Positions 14,220-27,500 of a stretch of DNA of 48,468 nt are shown piece after piece; position 1 is the first letter of the stretch; every line of letters begins with the position of its first letter. The stretch is taken from the NCBI GenBank assembly GCA_033557835.1, contig JAWQRO010000214.1, positions 1 to 48,468 on the forward strand. The letters run 5' to 3'. A program made the translations under genes and the position numbers. This stretch comes from Helochares maculicollis. Its lineage: Eukaryota > Arthropoda > Insecta > Coleoptera > Hydrophilidae. The notes under the pieces were generated by a model, which saw nothing but the letters and a program-made list of their open reading frames with translations, was not told where the DNA came from and made no database searches.

Positions 14220-14345
14220 AATGTAGGGAGTCAGCTGATTAGGCCACATATTAAACAAGAAGGTACTATAATGAATGAAGTGAATGAAAGACACAAGTTA
14301 TCATATTTTGGGCACATTATATGATATTCTGAAAGAGAAGTGTAA
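14220..14345 (+). pseudogene. Short LINE ORF2 tail fragment (possible)
   Basis: A stop-free stretch of about 33 codons ends with NERHKLSYFGHII, strongly reminiscent of the 'RKL.YFGHI.R' motif near the C-terminus of LINE ORF2 proteins. It then meets a stop. Only this one motif supports the call. Confidence 0.33.
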
Positions 14346-17300
14346 TATACAGAATTATATAGACAATACTTCACTTTATAATCTTGAATAAGAAAATAAT
14401 TTTTGCAGCTCACGAGCTTTTAAAATTTAGACCGTTTCAGGTACATCTGTAAGTGCCTGATTATTATCAAATTACGTACACATACTTACCCTTACTTTCT
14501 AACACAGAACTTTCATTAACTGTTTTATGCTTTTTGTTACGATCTGTGTTATCCTTTTTTTAAACATAAAAAAAGAAAACAATTAAAATTTCGTCAAGAT
14601 TTTAACATAACAAATATAGACTCCAACGTATCAACATTGAAGAATCCAAAAAGATTTTAATCAAATAACGATGAATCAACAAAACATATACAACTCGACT
14701 CACCCCTTGCTGTAATGTTTACTAAAAAGAGACTACATATATTCTCCTGTTTGAACAGATAACTTTATAATCTACACCCAAACAACCAGGCAACAGAAAC
14801 GCAAAACTTAAGTGGAGCGATGGCAGAGAGAACAGAAACATCATCCACCCAAAATTGCGCGGATTAACCCGGAAATTTATTCAAAACTATTTCCATCGGC
14901 GGTTATAAATCTTGCGTAGGGTCTTTATAAGATTTAAGGGAAGTTTGAAATCAGGAGCCCAAGAGACTTTACTAACAAGACGGTAAAATATTTATCCCCT
15001 GTTCACATTTCGTTACATTTCCTTTTACACGAAGCGTTCTAGTCAATTTATGCCCCGAAACTACTTCCCAGACTTTTTGTAAGTTAATTCCACATCGACG
15101 ATTCCGAATATATTATGCCGATAAATTGAACGCTTTATGTGCCCTTAGATCATGCGAGAGAACAGAGCCGAGCGTGAAAGGCTCACATTCAAAAATTAAT
15201 TGATGGTCCAAACAAGCGGCTGAAGAATGGAACGGAACGGAAGGAGGCGTTGAAGTATTTTTTTAGTTCCTGCTCGTACAATTTGACGTCAGCATGTACT
15301 TGATTCGTTGATAAAATGAAAAGAAAACGGCCGAACAAGAAGTGCCAAAGAACGAAACGAGCAATACGCCCTTAAAAACGCTACTTTCGCAAAGATTGAA
15401 ATTCTGCCGAATTTACATAATGCAATGTATTATAGGGTATTCTTCTCGAAAGTGGGGCGAATTAGTCACGAAAAATATTTTACTTCTTTTCTCCTGCTTT
15501 GCTTGGATTTAAAATTCTTACTTGAATATGCAGAGCGAGAAAAAAATGAAAAATTCTTAATAAAGCAGCCGAAGCGTAAAAAAAGCAATTTACAGTTCTA
15601 TCTTTCTTTGGATAATTTCCAATGTTGTTCAAATTCATATATAATATTTTGTATGTATAATATTGCAGTATTACTAAGAAAATAATCAAAACATTGAAAA
15701 ATTTTAATAATTCAATATTTGATGCCAGCTAGATTTCTAACAACAACAAAATCGAAATTAATTGGTATATAGAGCCACAGGAAGATTTGGTACTTAAGCT
15801 GTCGTGTAGGAAACTACTATAAAATGAGATCTGATATCATACCCTGCCAAAAACACTACATCCATCCATTAATTTTAATCCCTTCTTTCCTAAATTGAGC
15901 ATCACCCACCCCATTGTAAGGTATTTTTTATACAACTCAATAACCCATAAACAGGAAATTTACTCATTCCCTAACATGGAATATTAAATTTGCGAAGGCA
16001 TTTCAAGGGGGAGGGAAACAAAGTTTCTGCACGAATTTTTCTGCCGGAAAAACAATTTAATCAAACAATTTAAAAATATAAATTAAAAAAGGGAAGAACG
16101 GCTGGGGCTGGTGGAAAGGAATGGGAGTACCTCTATATTCGCATATTTTGCAACGACATTAAAAATATGCAAACAGTTGCTTTATGTCGCGTCGTCGGCC
16201 ACATTTGAATAAAAAGGTCGAAATAAAATGGCATTTGAGATAGAAGGACTGGGCGGGTGGTGCAAAACCCTTAACCTGTTTTACCACTCAAATGGATCCT
16301 CTCAGCTTTTGTTTAAACACGACCATGTGAATTATTTAAGCAATGGCCGTAGAGGGTTAAAATTGCTAAGAAGATCTTCTTTATGAGCGTTTAGGATTCG
16401 AAGAGATTTTTTTTAATTAATCGTGTTTAACGTAAGTTTATTGTTTTTCTCTTAAATGCGAAAAGTACTAGAATTGCGTGTTTTTTACGACGATTTTTAG
16501 GCCATATTATTGATTAATATATTTTCTTGATGTTGAATAAGGAGTTTAAGTTTAAGAGTAGTGTCTACTATTTCATTCAATTTACTTAACGAGCCTTATG
16601 ATTATTAATTTAGGTACTTGAGGAGGTGCATGTGAATAGGAAATTAGGGAGGTGAGAATTAATTAATTAAAGGGAGGCATGCAGCAGTTGCTGCATAAAA
16701 TGAAACTAAAAGAACTTTTAGAAATTCAATTTGCGCTACAGTAGGTAGGTAGGTGAGTTTAAGATTCATAGATTGAATAGAAAATAAAAAGGCGAAGGCT
16801 TTAATTAACTTTGTCTACGAGAATTTCGGGCCAAACTTTGCTAATTAGTTTGAATTAAATCAAATAAATTGTACCACAATCGCATGGAAAGCTATGGAGG
16901 GATCCGGACTGCAATCGTAGGTAATGAATTAACTCAATAATTTTTCGAACTTCCTGCGAAATTGAGCTTTTAAATATTGATAATCTCCACTGACGTCAAA
17001 CTTTACATAATTTCGTATAACAGCGACTATTCGAAATATTTAAGCAATGCCATATATATTTGTAAACTGTTTCTATAAAATATAAAATTAACTCACAAAT
17101 ACATTCATTACTTGAAGATTGTTGCCTAGTGAACGAACATTATTTGTTTATTAGCACTCCTATGAATATAGCTAACCAATTGAAAATAAAAAATATAGTT
17201 CATGTAAAATAATCCGACACCTATTTAATTTCAAGTTATCTTCCGCAAATATTACACTCTTATTTCATAAACTAACTCATAAACTTATCAAACATTATCA

Positions 17301-17770
17301 GTATATTTAGACTTCAGCCAACCAGATAAGGAGGTTAAGATTCAAATCTGCCTCATCATTTGTTTACTCACAACAAGCAACCAACATACGATCAGTTGTG
17401 GAAAAACAGCGGTGAGAAACCATAGCGCGCATCAATCTGCAGGTAGGACATTAATTTCACCCATTATACAACTTCCCATTTACCCCAAAAAAATTAAATT
17501 GCTCCCTTTACATCGTGCTAAACAGATGTTACAATTTTTAAATTAAATATTGTTGCAGTTATAACTATAAATTATATTTAGCCTTGTTATTGAATCAACT
17601 AAACTATTACATTCATTTATCAAATCGAATTATTTTTGCACAGCGCGACTATATTAATGCTGTTCTCTCGTCCCATCGCAATTTGTCCATTGTTTATTCT
17701 TGTGTCTCGCTCGGAGGCAATTTAGGCATTTTAAAATTAAATACCTCGCGCTCTATTTTTAATTAGATAA
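14346..17770. other. Gene-poor stretch upstream of the P450 gene
   Basis: No gene recognised. About 14740-15420 and 15980-16330 are moderately GC/CpG-richer islands. A tiny GTAG repeat sits at 16741-16755. The remaining sequence is AT-rich. These islands may be regulatory DNA of the P450 gene or a neighbour, but nothing in the sequence proves it. Confidence 0.4.
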
Positions 17771-18344
17771 TCAACGCACCTCCACAGAACGAGTCGCAGC
17801 GCGTCGCACATTGCATCCTGCTATCCCTCAGGCTTGCCACCCCGCGTGTAATAATTAATAATCCACCCTAAGTGTGGCCGGATGCCCCCGTAAGCGTAAG
17901 TAAGGAGAAAATGGTTGCGGGTAGCACGTAGGGGCTGGAGGGGGGTGATTAATATTAGCGCGAGCGACATATATTATGTTCTCAGGGACAAAAACGCAAA
18001 ATTGCGGGAGAAGCGTGGAGCGTATAATTTATTTTGTATAAAAACATGTAGGTTAACCATGATACGGGTGTCATACAGAACATTTATTTATTGCTTTTAA
18101 ATTTTCGTCTTCTTCGTGAACGCGTGGATTGGGTTGAAAAGGGGGTACATTTAGATAAGGGGGTGAGTGCGGGTAAAATAGGGGTCTTGGGGGTAAATTA
18201 CAACACCCTTTCCGTTGTCGGTTTTATAACATAAGTTATTAGGCGAGCTTAACATCAAAATTGTGTTTTCTCAAGCCGAGTTTACAAGACGTTATAATGT
18301 ATATAGAGGAAGGTTGTATAACATTTTTATGTTGCCAAAATTAA
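17771..18344 (+). promoter_or_regulatory. Probable promoter-proximal and 5' UTR region of the P450 gene
   Basis: The 570 bases before the first coding exon contain a GC/CpG-rich block (about 17775-17960) and G-runs at 17930-17950 and 18140-18195. An AT-rich tract follows, with TATA-like words close to the start codon (TATAATGTATATAGAG, 18293-18308). No start site can be assigned from sequence. The 5' UTR may lie here or be split by a further upstream intron. The upstream in-frame region has stops, so translation begins at or after 18345. Confidence 0.3.
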
Positions 18345-18570
18345 ATGTCTTTGGGAAATAACTCTCCTGAAAATTTTGTTTCTTTCGTGATGCAGATAAA
18401 TATGTACGCCACGAGCGTAGTTTGTGCTTTCTTGACGGTAATTCTGGGCTACTTGGTGAGGAGATACTTGAAAATCAGAGAGATTGCTAAATATGTGGAT
18501 AAGTTACCAGGATTGCCTGCATATCCTTTAGTTGGAACAGGTCATGTTTTCTTTGGAGTAAAAGCTGAAG
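18345..18570 (+). CDS. CYP4: P450 exon 1: membrane anchor and proline hinge
   Basis: Encodes residues 1-75 plus the first base of codon 76. The ATG at 18345 is chosen because the ATG at 18329 hits a stop after ten codons. Internal Mets at residues 16 and 20 are possible alternative starts, nearer the hydrophobic anchor (about 21-38, followed by RRYLK). LPGLPAYPLVGTGH (54-67) is the proline-rich hinge that orients the catalytic domain to the ER membrane. The donor GAAG|GTTGGT is weak for an insect intron; the phase (1) and the continuing peptide support it. Confidence 0.85.
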
Positions 18571-21500
18571 GTTGGTTACTTAGCTTTAATTATGTCATAA
18601 TCGGTCCTTATTTAATAAATTTTCAGATACCTATATTGTAAGAAGGAGAGTAACGGAAACTTATAAGCCTTTATTTCGTTCATGGGCCGGCAGTATACCT
18701 ATAGTGCATTTGACAAAACCAGATCATCTGGAGGTATGTAAAATCTGTTTCTTAAACTGTAATTCTAGCACACGGTAAAAGCAATAAATAATTTAAAAAG
18801 TAAATACGCTTATTAAAAAGTGTTTTCAATGCAATATTTACGCTATCTGAGAAAAGTGGTAATTAACAAATGTTATATAATTAAATCAATACAACCAAGA
18901 TCAAATATTTATAAACGTATAAACTCCAATTTTTGTCGTTTACTTGTTATGTTCAAGATAATGCAGCAACAATGTATTTATTTATTAAATTTTCACTTTC
19001 AGATCGTTATGAATAACATTACTCAAATCTCCAAGTCAAATTTTTACGACTCATTGCGACCTTGGTTAGGAGATGGTCTATTAACAAGTGATGGTGAGTG
19101 CAGTTTTTAACATAACTTTAATTATTTCCAGTGCATTCTGAGCATACTGAATTCACAGATTGGAAAATTCTATCTATTATTAGCGCAGCTACACGTTTGT
19201 ATATTTATATTAAATATCAAAGTGTCGTCACGAATTATCGTTTGCAGATAGCACCTGCTGTAACGAGACGACCCTATGTTATTTCTTATAAATTTTTAAT
19301 ATAATAGCTGCACCAAAAGTAATATAATCATGAAAGTACAAAATTTTAGAATTTTCAAGAAAATTGCCCATTATAAACTCAGTAAAAAGACTTTTTAATT
19401 AACATATTGAAATATCATAATCATGTTTGAGACACAGATAATTAACCAATTTGCATCTAGTAGATATGATACAAAATATACCATCCTCAACCACGGGTGG
19501 TACTATGATTATTAACTAAAAGGTCGATTATTTTGAATATTGTCACTAATAACGTTAGCAGTAACTAAATACCGACAAGTGTGGTTGATGTTAGGTGCAA
19601 TTTATTGCACACCGACATATAATCTTAAAAGCTTAGCAAAATAAATGAAGTGTTAGATTTATAAATTCCAAAAAATATAAAGCTTGCGTACATTAAGTAA
19701 AGATAAAATAGAATTATAAGCTTTGTTCGAAATATTCAACAGTTACATTAACACCAAGTAGGAGGGCAATGAGGGCAATAGTCTGACCTACACTGATGAA
19801 CAAAATCCAAAACTGGAAGGTTTTCAACAACTTAATGACATTGCATCTTATAAGCCCGCTTCTCTTTTACCAAAAATGGATACATAAAAGAATAAGTCAT
19901 AGCAAAAAATGTTAATTTAATTTAATCTTGCTTTGGCAAAATCACTTAACAATTGTTCAAGTGCAGAGAATAAAGCATTAGAAGGTCTAGCGCAGAAAAC
20001 TTTAAAAGCTCACTCAATATAGTAAGCACAAATAACAGGAAATATGTTGATACAGTAGTCGTTGATTTTAAGAAAGCCTAAAATTACAAGCACAGTGCAT
20101 ATATTTTCAACATTTTAAAAGAAGCACAAATAAGTTAAAATAATTTGAATCTAATTAAGCAAATTGAACCAAGTAGAGAATCAAAATTCAATTTTCTATG
20201 TAAACTTTTGTAGCCGTTAGAAATCAAAATTAGTGTCAGACAAAGTAATGGAATTTCATCTATTCTGTCTAATTTCACTCTTGAAAAGATGATACGTTAA
20301 TGGATCAAACAATGACAAAGATTTTATCATGTGGTTTGAAAGAAATACATCTGTTATCAAAAACTGCAAAAACAGGACTAAGAAATGTCTTATAAGAAAA
20401 CAGAATACATATCTATTGATAAAAATGGTATAAAAATTAAAATTTGGAAATGGAAAACGAAAGTAAAAAAGTCAATACAATTATATAGCTTGGGGTATAA
20501 TAAAACCAACAATCATATAAAAAGAGAGCACAACGTCTATAATAAAAAAGTTAAATCCGTAAGATTACACAAATATATATTTGCATTACGTATAAAATTA
20601 AAATTTATACATTACATCTGTCCAAAAATTTATGAATAAATGACTAGGAAATTTTCATGCAAACAACATTTTAAAAAAAGAGTGAAGAATCAGTACAAAG
20701 ATTATATGTCCAAACAAAAAAGACTGCAAATTAAAATCAAATATTGAGCTTAGTAAAGAAATAGATAATAGAAACAGAAATTCGAAATAGAAGATTAAAG
20801 TTTTTCGTGCACATTATAAATTACAAAATTACAAATTAACAAAAAAGAATTTATTTTTTTGTCATAATTGAAGGATTAAGCAAATTTGGTACTAAGAAGT
20901 TCTAGTATATTTTAAGAATGAAAGAGAAAAAATAATAGAAAATACTGATAAATTTAGAAAGCAAGTATAAAATTTTTGCCAAAAAATAAATTAACAGCAG
21001 AAAAGCGTTTTTCATCAAATGGTGAGATCATAATAGATTTGGAATAGTATTTAGCAGCGCTTCCAGATTCTCACTTCAGGGATGGAATTTATAAGTTGGA
21101 ATCTCGTTGTAACAAGTGTATTGATGTTCAGGGCGACTAAACTGAATAATAAAATGTATTTCAAGCTATAAAATGTATTTCAAACTATAAAATTGTGCTC
21201 TTCTTATCGAACCGCAACACTTATTAGCCAACCTAGTGTACCAAACATTGTTTTTTATTTGCGAAACATTCTAGTATTTTAGGAACAAACATTTTTGGGG
21301 CTAAATATAATCCTCAAATATTCCGATAAATGAAAACAAGTAATTAACACAAATTTTAAAACAGAATATATGATCAAACAAAAACTCCTAAGTCTTTTCT
21401 AATGCTTTTCTTGTTTACATGTTGTAAAAGGCTTTACCTAAATTACGAATACTTTTGTTAGAGCCTATCACATCTATCATGGATTTTCAGACAACGTTTA

Positions 21501-24500
21501 TGTTTACTAGTTCTATTAGTATCATTATTAGTATGACGATATATAATGCGATTAAATAGTAATTGCATGGTGCCTATTCTAATGGTGCAAGCCTTTAAGT
21601 AATAAAGCAAAGCAAAGCAATGTTTTCTTTTATAAAACTTGAAACATAAAGACCTCAGTTAAAGCAAACTTTTTACTGAAAAAACTTTTCTAAACGCCCT
21701 GAATAATTTACATAAAGTTATTGCTTCTGAAATTCATTCTCTAGCCCACCACTTGTCGAAAAAAGTCGTGCAAACTATGCCAAATATCAATTTCTCACGA
21801 AAATACCCACCTTACCTTATATTATAGGTCCACTTATTCAAATTCGAGTGGAGAACATAAATAGTTTTATCAAGGCGATTATTTTAGCATAGAAACGGAT
21901 GGGAAAAGGGGCTTCCGGAAAATTCTCAAACAGTTGACTTAAATAACCTGAAAACCTATGTAGAATCCAAATAGTAGAGTGTGAGGAAATTTTCATGCAT
22001 TAGCGTTACATAAATAACAGTCCGAGATGAATAATTCATTTTTATTTCAGGAGCCAAATGGCATCGTAACAGGAAACTTATAACCCCAACCTTCCACTTT
22101 CAAATCTTGGATAATTTCATGGACGTGTTCGTGGAGAAGAGCCAGATGCTGGTTGAACAACTTTCCAACAAGGCTGATGGGAAAGTTTTCGATATTTACC
22201 CCTTCATAACACATTGTGCCCTAGACATTATCTGTGGTAAGTGCAGAGAGCCTCAGATCGGTGCTGCGTTGGGGTGGTTGCGGCGGCGAAGCAGGGGGCC
22301 ACGTTGCGGCGAGATGAGGTGCGGTGCTGTTGCGGTGGCGTTCTTAAGTGCGGTTCCCAACTCAAAATTATAATGCACCAAGCGATTAGACCGGAAATAC
22401 CTTGCTTTAAAGAAAAACTTCTTGGCGCTGTACCTTGTTTATTAATTAGGTTCAATGGATAAGGCTTTTACTTTCTAACCCTAAAGTCTTTACGGTATAA
22501 AACCCACACATTTTATGCCAAAACTTTGTTCGAACGGATAAACTAAAGTCTATACATGACGTTTTATTGCGAGTTTTACATTTTAAATTACTGTCAAATA
22601 ATAATTGGCTGAGAAGAAAAACTTCTTAACCTAGCGGACTCAAACCTACTGAAACATTTTCTGGGAAGCTAAGTCTTCGTTATAAAAGCAGCTAATCTTG
22701 ATTGTAAAATTTAAGCTGCTAAATTTTGAGATTTAGGAAGCCTGGAAATAAATTTGCAGCTATTTAAGCTATTTTGTATTGCTTCATTATATACAGTATC
22801 AACTGCAGATGTTAAAAGAATTTAACGAAAGAATATTCTTTGGAAGGAATACTAATCCTCAAGGAATTTCAGCTAGTAAGTCAGAAAACACAATCGTCAA
22901 GTGTTGTGTGGTGACTTGTAAACATGTAAGTGAATTCCGAGGAGTGATAGATTAAACGCAAGGCGGGGGCTGGTCGTACGTTAAAAGGGTGCTGAGGGTA
23001 CGGATGTAATATGCAGTAATGTTCACACACATAAGGCGCTGAGGAGGTCTTAAATTTCCAACTGTATTTCCGGAAATGTTTTCTGGGCTCCCATCTCAGC
23101 AGATCTTAATATATCCTAGGATTTGATTCGAGATGCTCCTCTCGAGATAAATTTAATTCAGCACAACTGAAAATGCACAACTCCTGATCTTTCCTCTAAT
23201 GCGACTTCTTTTTATTATTTGAAGATTTTCTGGGACGTTGCTCAAGTACACTACAATTTTAATACCGCTGCTCACTTAACTTTCGTCCGCTATCATTCGA
23301 CTCATTTCGCTTTAAATCTAAAACTGCTATTTCGCATTTAAAGTAAATAAATTCTGTAACATTTTGTTACACAAAAAAAGTGAAGCGCTCGAAGTATAAA
23401 TTATCAAAGCGTCAAAAACAAAAACTTTATGAGCTAAGAGTATATCCATCAATTTTTGTATATGTAGCAATAAAATATTTCATTCATCTGCATATCGCTC
23501 ATTAATTATTGGATGTGTACAACTGAGCACTCAATAAGTTGTTCTGAAATTAAATGAATTTTCTTTGCACAGCTCCCGAAGCAGTGGCTAAAGAGCGATG
23601 ATTCAAATAGTCCAATTACATTTTATAGAAGTCGAGCTTACAAAGAGTAAACCATTATCCTAGAGTGATTTAAATCTTTTGTTTAAAAAAAATCCATCGC
23701 TACAAACTTCTTCGCCTATTTTCGAATTAAACTCTTTCTTGTTCTATTACTTAAGCCAACGAAATATAAATTTGCACTACACCTGGCAAAATATTGTTTT
23801 ATAGTTTTCGATGACAATTTTAAAACATTTATTTATTTAGTTCACCTTTTAAATACAATAACTTTTTGTGATTTTTTATATGATCAAGTAACACCTAACA
23901 AAATTTTAGTTACTATTTTTTATATGCATTCTTACATTCTCCATAGTCGATCTCCAGGTTTTGGAACAAATACATAAAGTAAATTTAAGACATGAAGAAA
24001 AATAGGTCTTTTTCAGCAACAAAAACACCAAGCTTTTATTCAGTTAGTTAATGATGTTTTGAGTTAATATAAACAAAATATGAAAATGTTTAAACATCTC
24101 AATGTAACCATGTTCTCAATATTTTTCTTAAGCTTTACAGAATAGCAATGATCCAACAAAAAATCAGAGTATAAAACTTTGATCATAAAAATCCTTAGTT
24201 TAAAAAGGTAGAGTTTATTTTAGAATATAAAAATTTTGCAATGTCGTTTTCCTAAGTCCTTGATACAAAACGCAAAGACTCTATCCACAGCAATTTTGTA
24301 CTCGATATCCTTATACACAAAATGTTTATGCCCAACGCGATTCCTCAAAGGCAACGCTCCACAGCCTACATTTTACAGCCAACGCTTTATAAGAAACGCT
24401 TATAAGCAACAATTTTGTAAGCAACACTCTTCTAAGCAATACTTCTCATATTTCAATCGAGTTTTATAGCAACCCAAAGACCTAGTTCTATTCTCATATA

Positions 24501-27500
24501 TTAAATTTGGGGCAATTGCGAAGATGCAGTTTCACATTTCCAGTAGGCCGTGAATTGGGGATTTACGATGTGTATAAAGGAGGGCCGAAAACCGCACCAC
24601 CGTAAACTTCTTCAGTTCATGCGTGAGGAGGGCCCAGGATCGCGTTTATTTTATTCCAAACTCTTGATACGTTCATCGCGAGTAGGGGGTGATGTGATAT
24701 ATTTACATTAATGGCACGCGTCATAACCTCCAAAAGATGTATAAATAGTCTCTATTTCTACATTATTTGTCGATTCACGCTTCGCTTACAATTTCCATAA
24801 TATATGTCAACACGAACCATCCCCTAGCACAGGTTCCGACCCTAACAGTAACGCAGCGTAGATCCCTTAACGCAACGATGTTACCCAAGCTAGTTATTTA
24901 ACGCTGTTGGTATGGCAAATTGGTTCTCTAAATTTCATAGGGGGGACGGCTTATCCATATCTACTAATATATTTTTCCTGGGTTTGTACATTTATTTTAT
25001 TATGCTGAGTTAGCCAGAAATGCGTATATTGAAAGAAATTTGAATTTTGTTTACAAGATGGTTGAGGAGTCTGAAAATATTAGGGGGACCGGAAAGTAAC
25101 GTCTTCTTAAGTTAAATTCACGCGACTACATTTTTAACAAGTTTTTATTTCTAATCAACAATGTATTCACCTTCGTTATCAACAACTTTTTGCCATCTAG
25201 TATACAAATGTTCAATGCCGAGGCGGTAAAAATCAATCGGTTTTTCTGTAAAATATGTCGAGATAGCATTTTGGACATCATCAAAATTTTCTAATTTTTT
25301 GCCACTAAGACAATGTTGCAGTGATCAAAATAAATGGTTATCCGAGAGTGCAATATCGGGCGAGTATGGTAGGTGACGCAGTACCTCCCACCCCGATTCG
25401 TTAATTTTGTCTATGATCCGTTTTGCAAAGTGCGTTCCTGCATTGTCATGTTGCAGCATAACTCCTTTTCTGTTGACAATTGCCGGATACTTTTCAATCA
25501 AAGGCCGGTTTATTCGTTCCAATAGTTCGCAATAGACATCTGCATTAACAGTTTGTCCAGGTTTTAACACTTCAAAGTGAACAACTCCGCGTGTATTCCA
25601 CCAAACACACAGAAGTGCCTTTTTGAGGTGTAAATCCGGCTTTGCAGTAGTTCATGGTAATTCATTTCGGCTGAGCAACTGCCTATTGCGTTTCGGACTG
25701 TCGTACAGGACCCATTTTTGGTCCTCAGTGATCAAGCGATCAAAAAACGAATCTGTACGATGCCGTTGAAGCAGTACTTTGCACATGATGAACCGGTTGG
25801 CTTTACTCTGTTAGGAGAGATTATGGGGGACCCAAACATCAGCTCTGCTTATTTTTCCAATCTGCGGCAAATATTCTTGAATGGTTGACCAAGGTTGGTT
25901 AAAGCTGTTTGAAAGTACCTCAATTGTTTGACATGGATTTGCTTCCACTTTTGCCCTTAGCACGCCGTTATGTAATGTTGTTGATCTTCTTGATCGATGA
26001 GCGTCCGAGAGATCAAAATTGCCTGATCTGAACTTGAAGAACCATCTTTGGCATTTTCGAACGTCCAATGCGCTTGGATTAACATCGCAAATGTTTTTAG
26101 CCGCAGAAGTTGCGGTATTACCCTTGCGAAACTCAAAAAGCATACAATGCCGAATATGCTCTTCTGGTATTGAGCTAGCCATTTCACCCCAAATTGCAAA
26201 AAAATCTAATACTTAATTATTCAGAAGCAAATATCATACAATAACCTCAAAATCTCTTTGACACGCCTTCCAAGTACGTAATGAGTTACCAAATGACAAT
26301 CAAATATCGACATGCACAGAAGCGACATTACTTTCCGATCCTCCTAATATAGTCAAGGCTAAAATCAGTGTGTTAGAGATTTAATTTTTTGCGGGTATAA
26401 TTTAGTTATTTTTCATGCATTTGAACATCAATCACCTTTAACAGTATTTTGGTGGCCCATATTTTCATACTCTAAGTGTGTTTCAAGTAAGAATTCAGTT
26501 TGCTTAATCCCTCCCAAAGTTTGGCTAATTTTGAATTTTTCGAGTAAATAATCAGGTTGTTAAGCAACATAAAAGTATAAGCTAATACAATGCATTCAAA
26601 CGCAAATAAAACCAGTGTTTATGTCTGTTAATAATTTTTCGATGGTTTTGTATTTTCAGTAGTGCAGTTATTAGTGGAATGAGAGAGAAATAGTATAATA
26701 TTTTGTTTGTTTGATTGCTTAATTGGTTTTGACAGAATCAGTTATCCTAGTCTAAATTCACAGCAACCCAATTATCTCATTCAATACCACAAAATAATTC
26801 CAAACTTAACACTTGTCATGTACATAAACACATTTAAACATTTGTACGTCCTCCTTAAAACCCCAACTACAATATGCAAGATCTTCCTTGTTAAATTTTC
26901 GTAACCGTTTTTTTTTGTAAATGGGTTAATAGAACATTTTCATCCAAACAAAATATGACTAAATTTACGTTAAATTGAGTTGCCGCTTGTCGGCACATAT
27001 AAATGAAGCCAAGCAATTCATGACCATTTCCCAACTCATAGCATATATCGCAATTCGATGAATCAACCATTGTTATTTTATATTTATGTGAAAGAAGAAG
27101 ATAATGCCCAGTTTTTAGTCAACTAATTAAAGTGTTAGCAGATTTTCTATAATAAAGCCACAGTACCTTAAGTGACAAAAAACTTACACTGTTTCAACGA
27201 AATCCTGTGCTATTCAGTTGATATACGAGGTGTGTTCAATAAGTATCACGAATTTTGAATTTTCGCGGGTTACGTATATTCGAATTTCGATTTTTTGTGG
27301 CATTATGTTGGTATTCATGTCTCTCACTTATACCGACAAGTTCGGCCATTTTGAGTGTTCAGTTAATTGTTGACAGCTGCTTTGCTTGCACGTGTTTTGG
27401 CTCGTCTTCGATTTTTACCTATTCAAAAAAATAGATAAAAGAACCTGTATCAAATTTTGTGTGAAAAACGAAATTAAGTTCGCGGATGCATTTCGAACGT

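Larger units (their letters stand above)
19094..22050 (+). other. P450 intron 3 (2.96 kb), with transposon relics
   Basis: GT-AG intron. It holds a LINE reverse transcriptase relic (about 19750-20640) and the right end of a mariner (about 20999-21233), both in the same orientation as the gene. 19094-19750 and 21234-22050 are AT-rich with nothing else recognisable. Confidence 0.85.

Noticed and set aside
18345..18641. 98-codon uninterrupted frame over exon 1
   Set aside because: The portion after 18570 is intron 1; removing 56 bp restores the P450 peptide in exon 2.
22107..22373. 88-codon frame starting in P450 exon 4 and running into the intron
   Set aside because: It is exon 4 read through its GTAAGT donor. 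The sequence after 22236 loses all P450 similarity, while exon 5 restores CETAMG.
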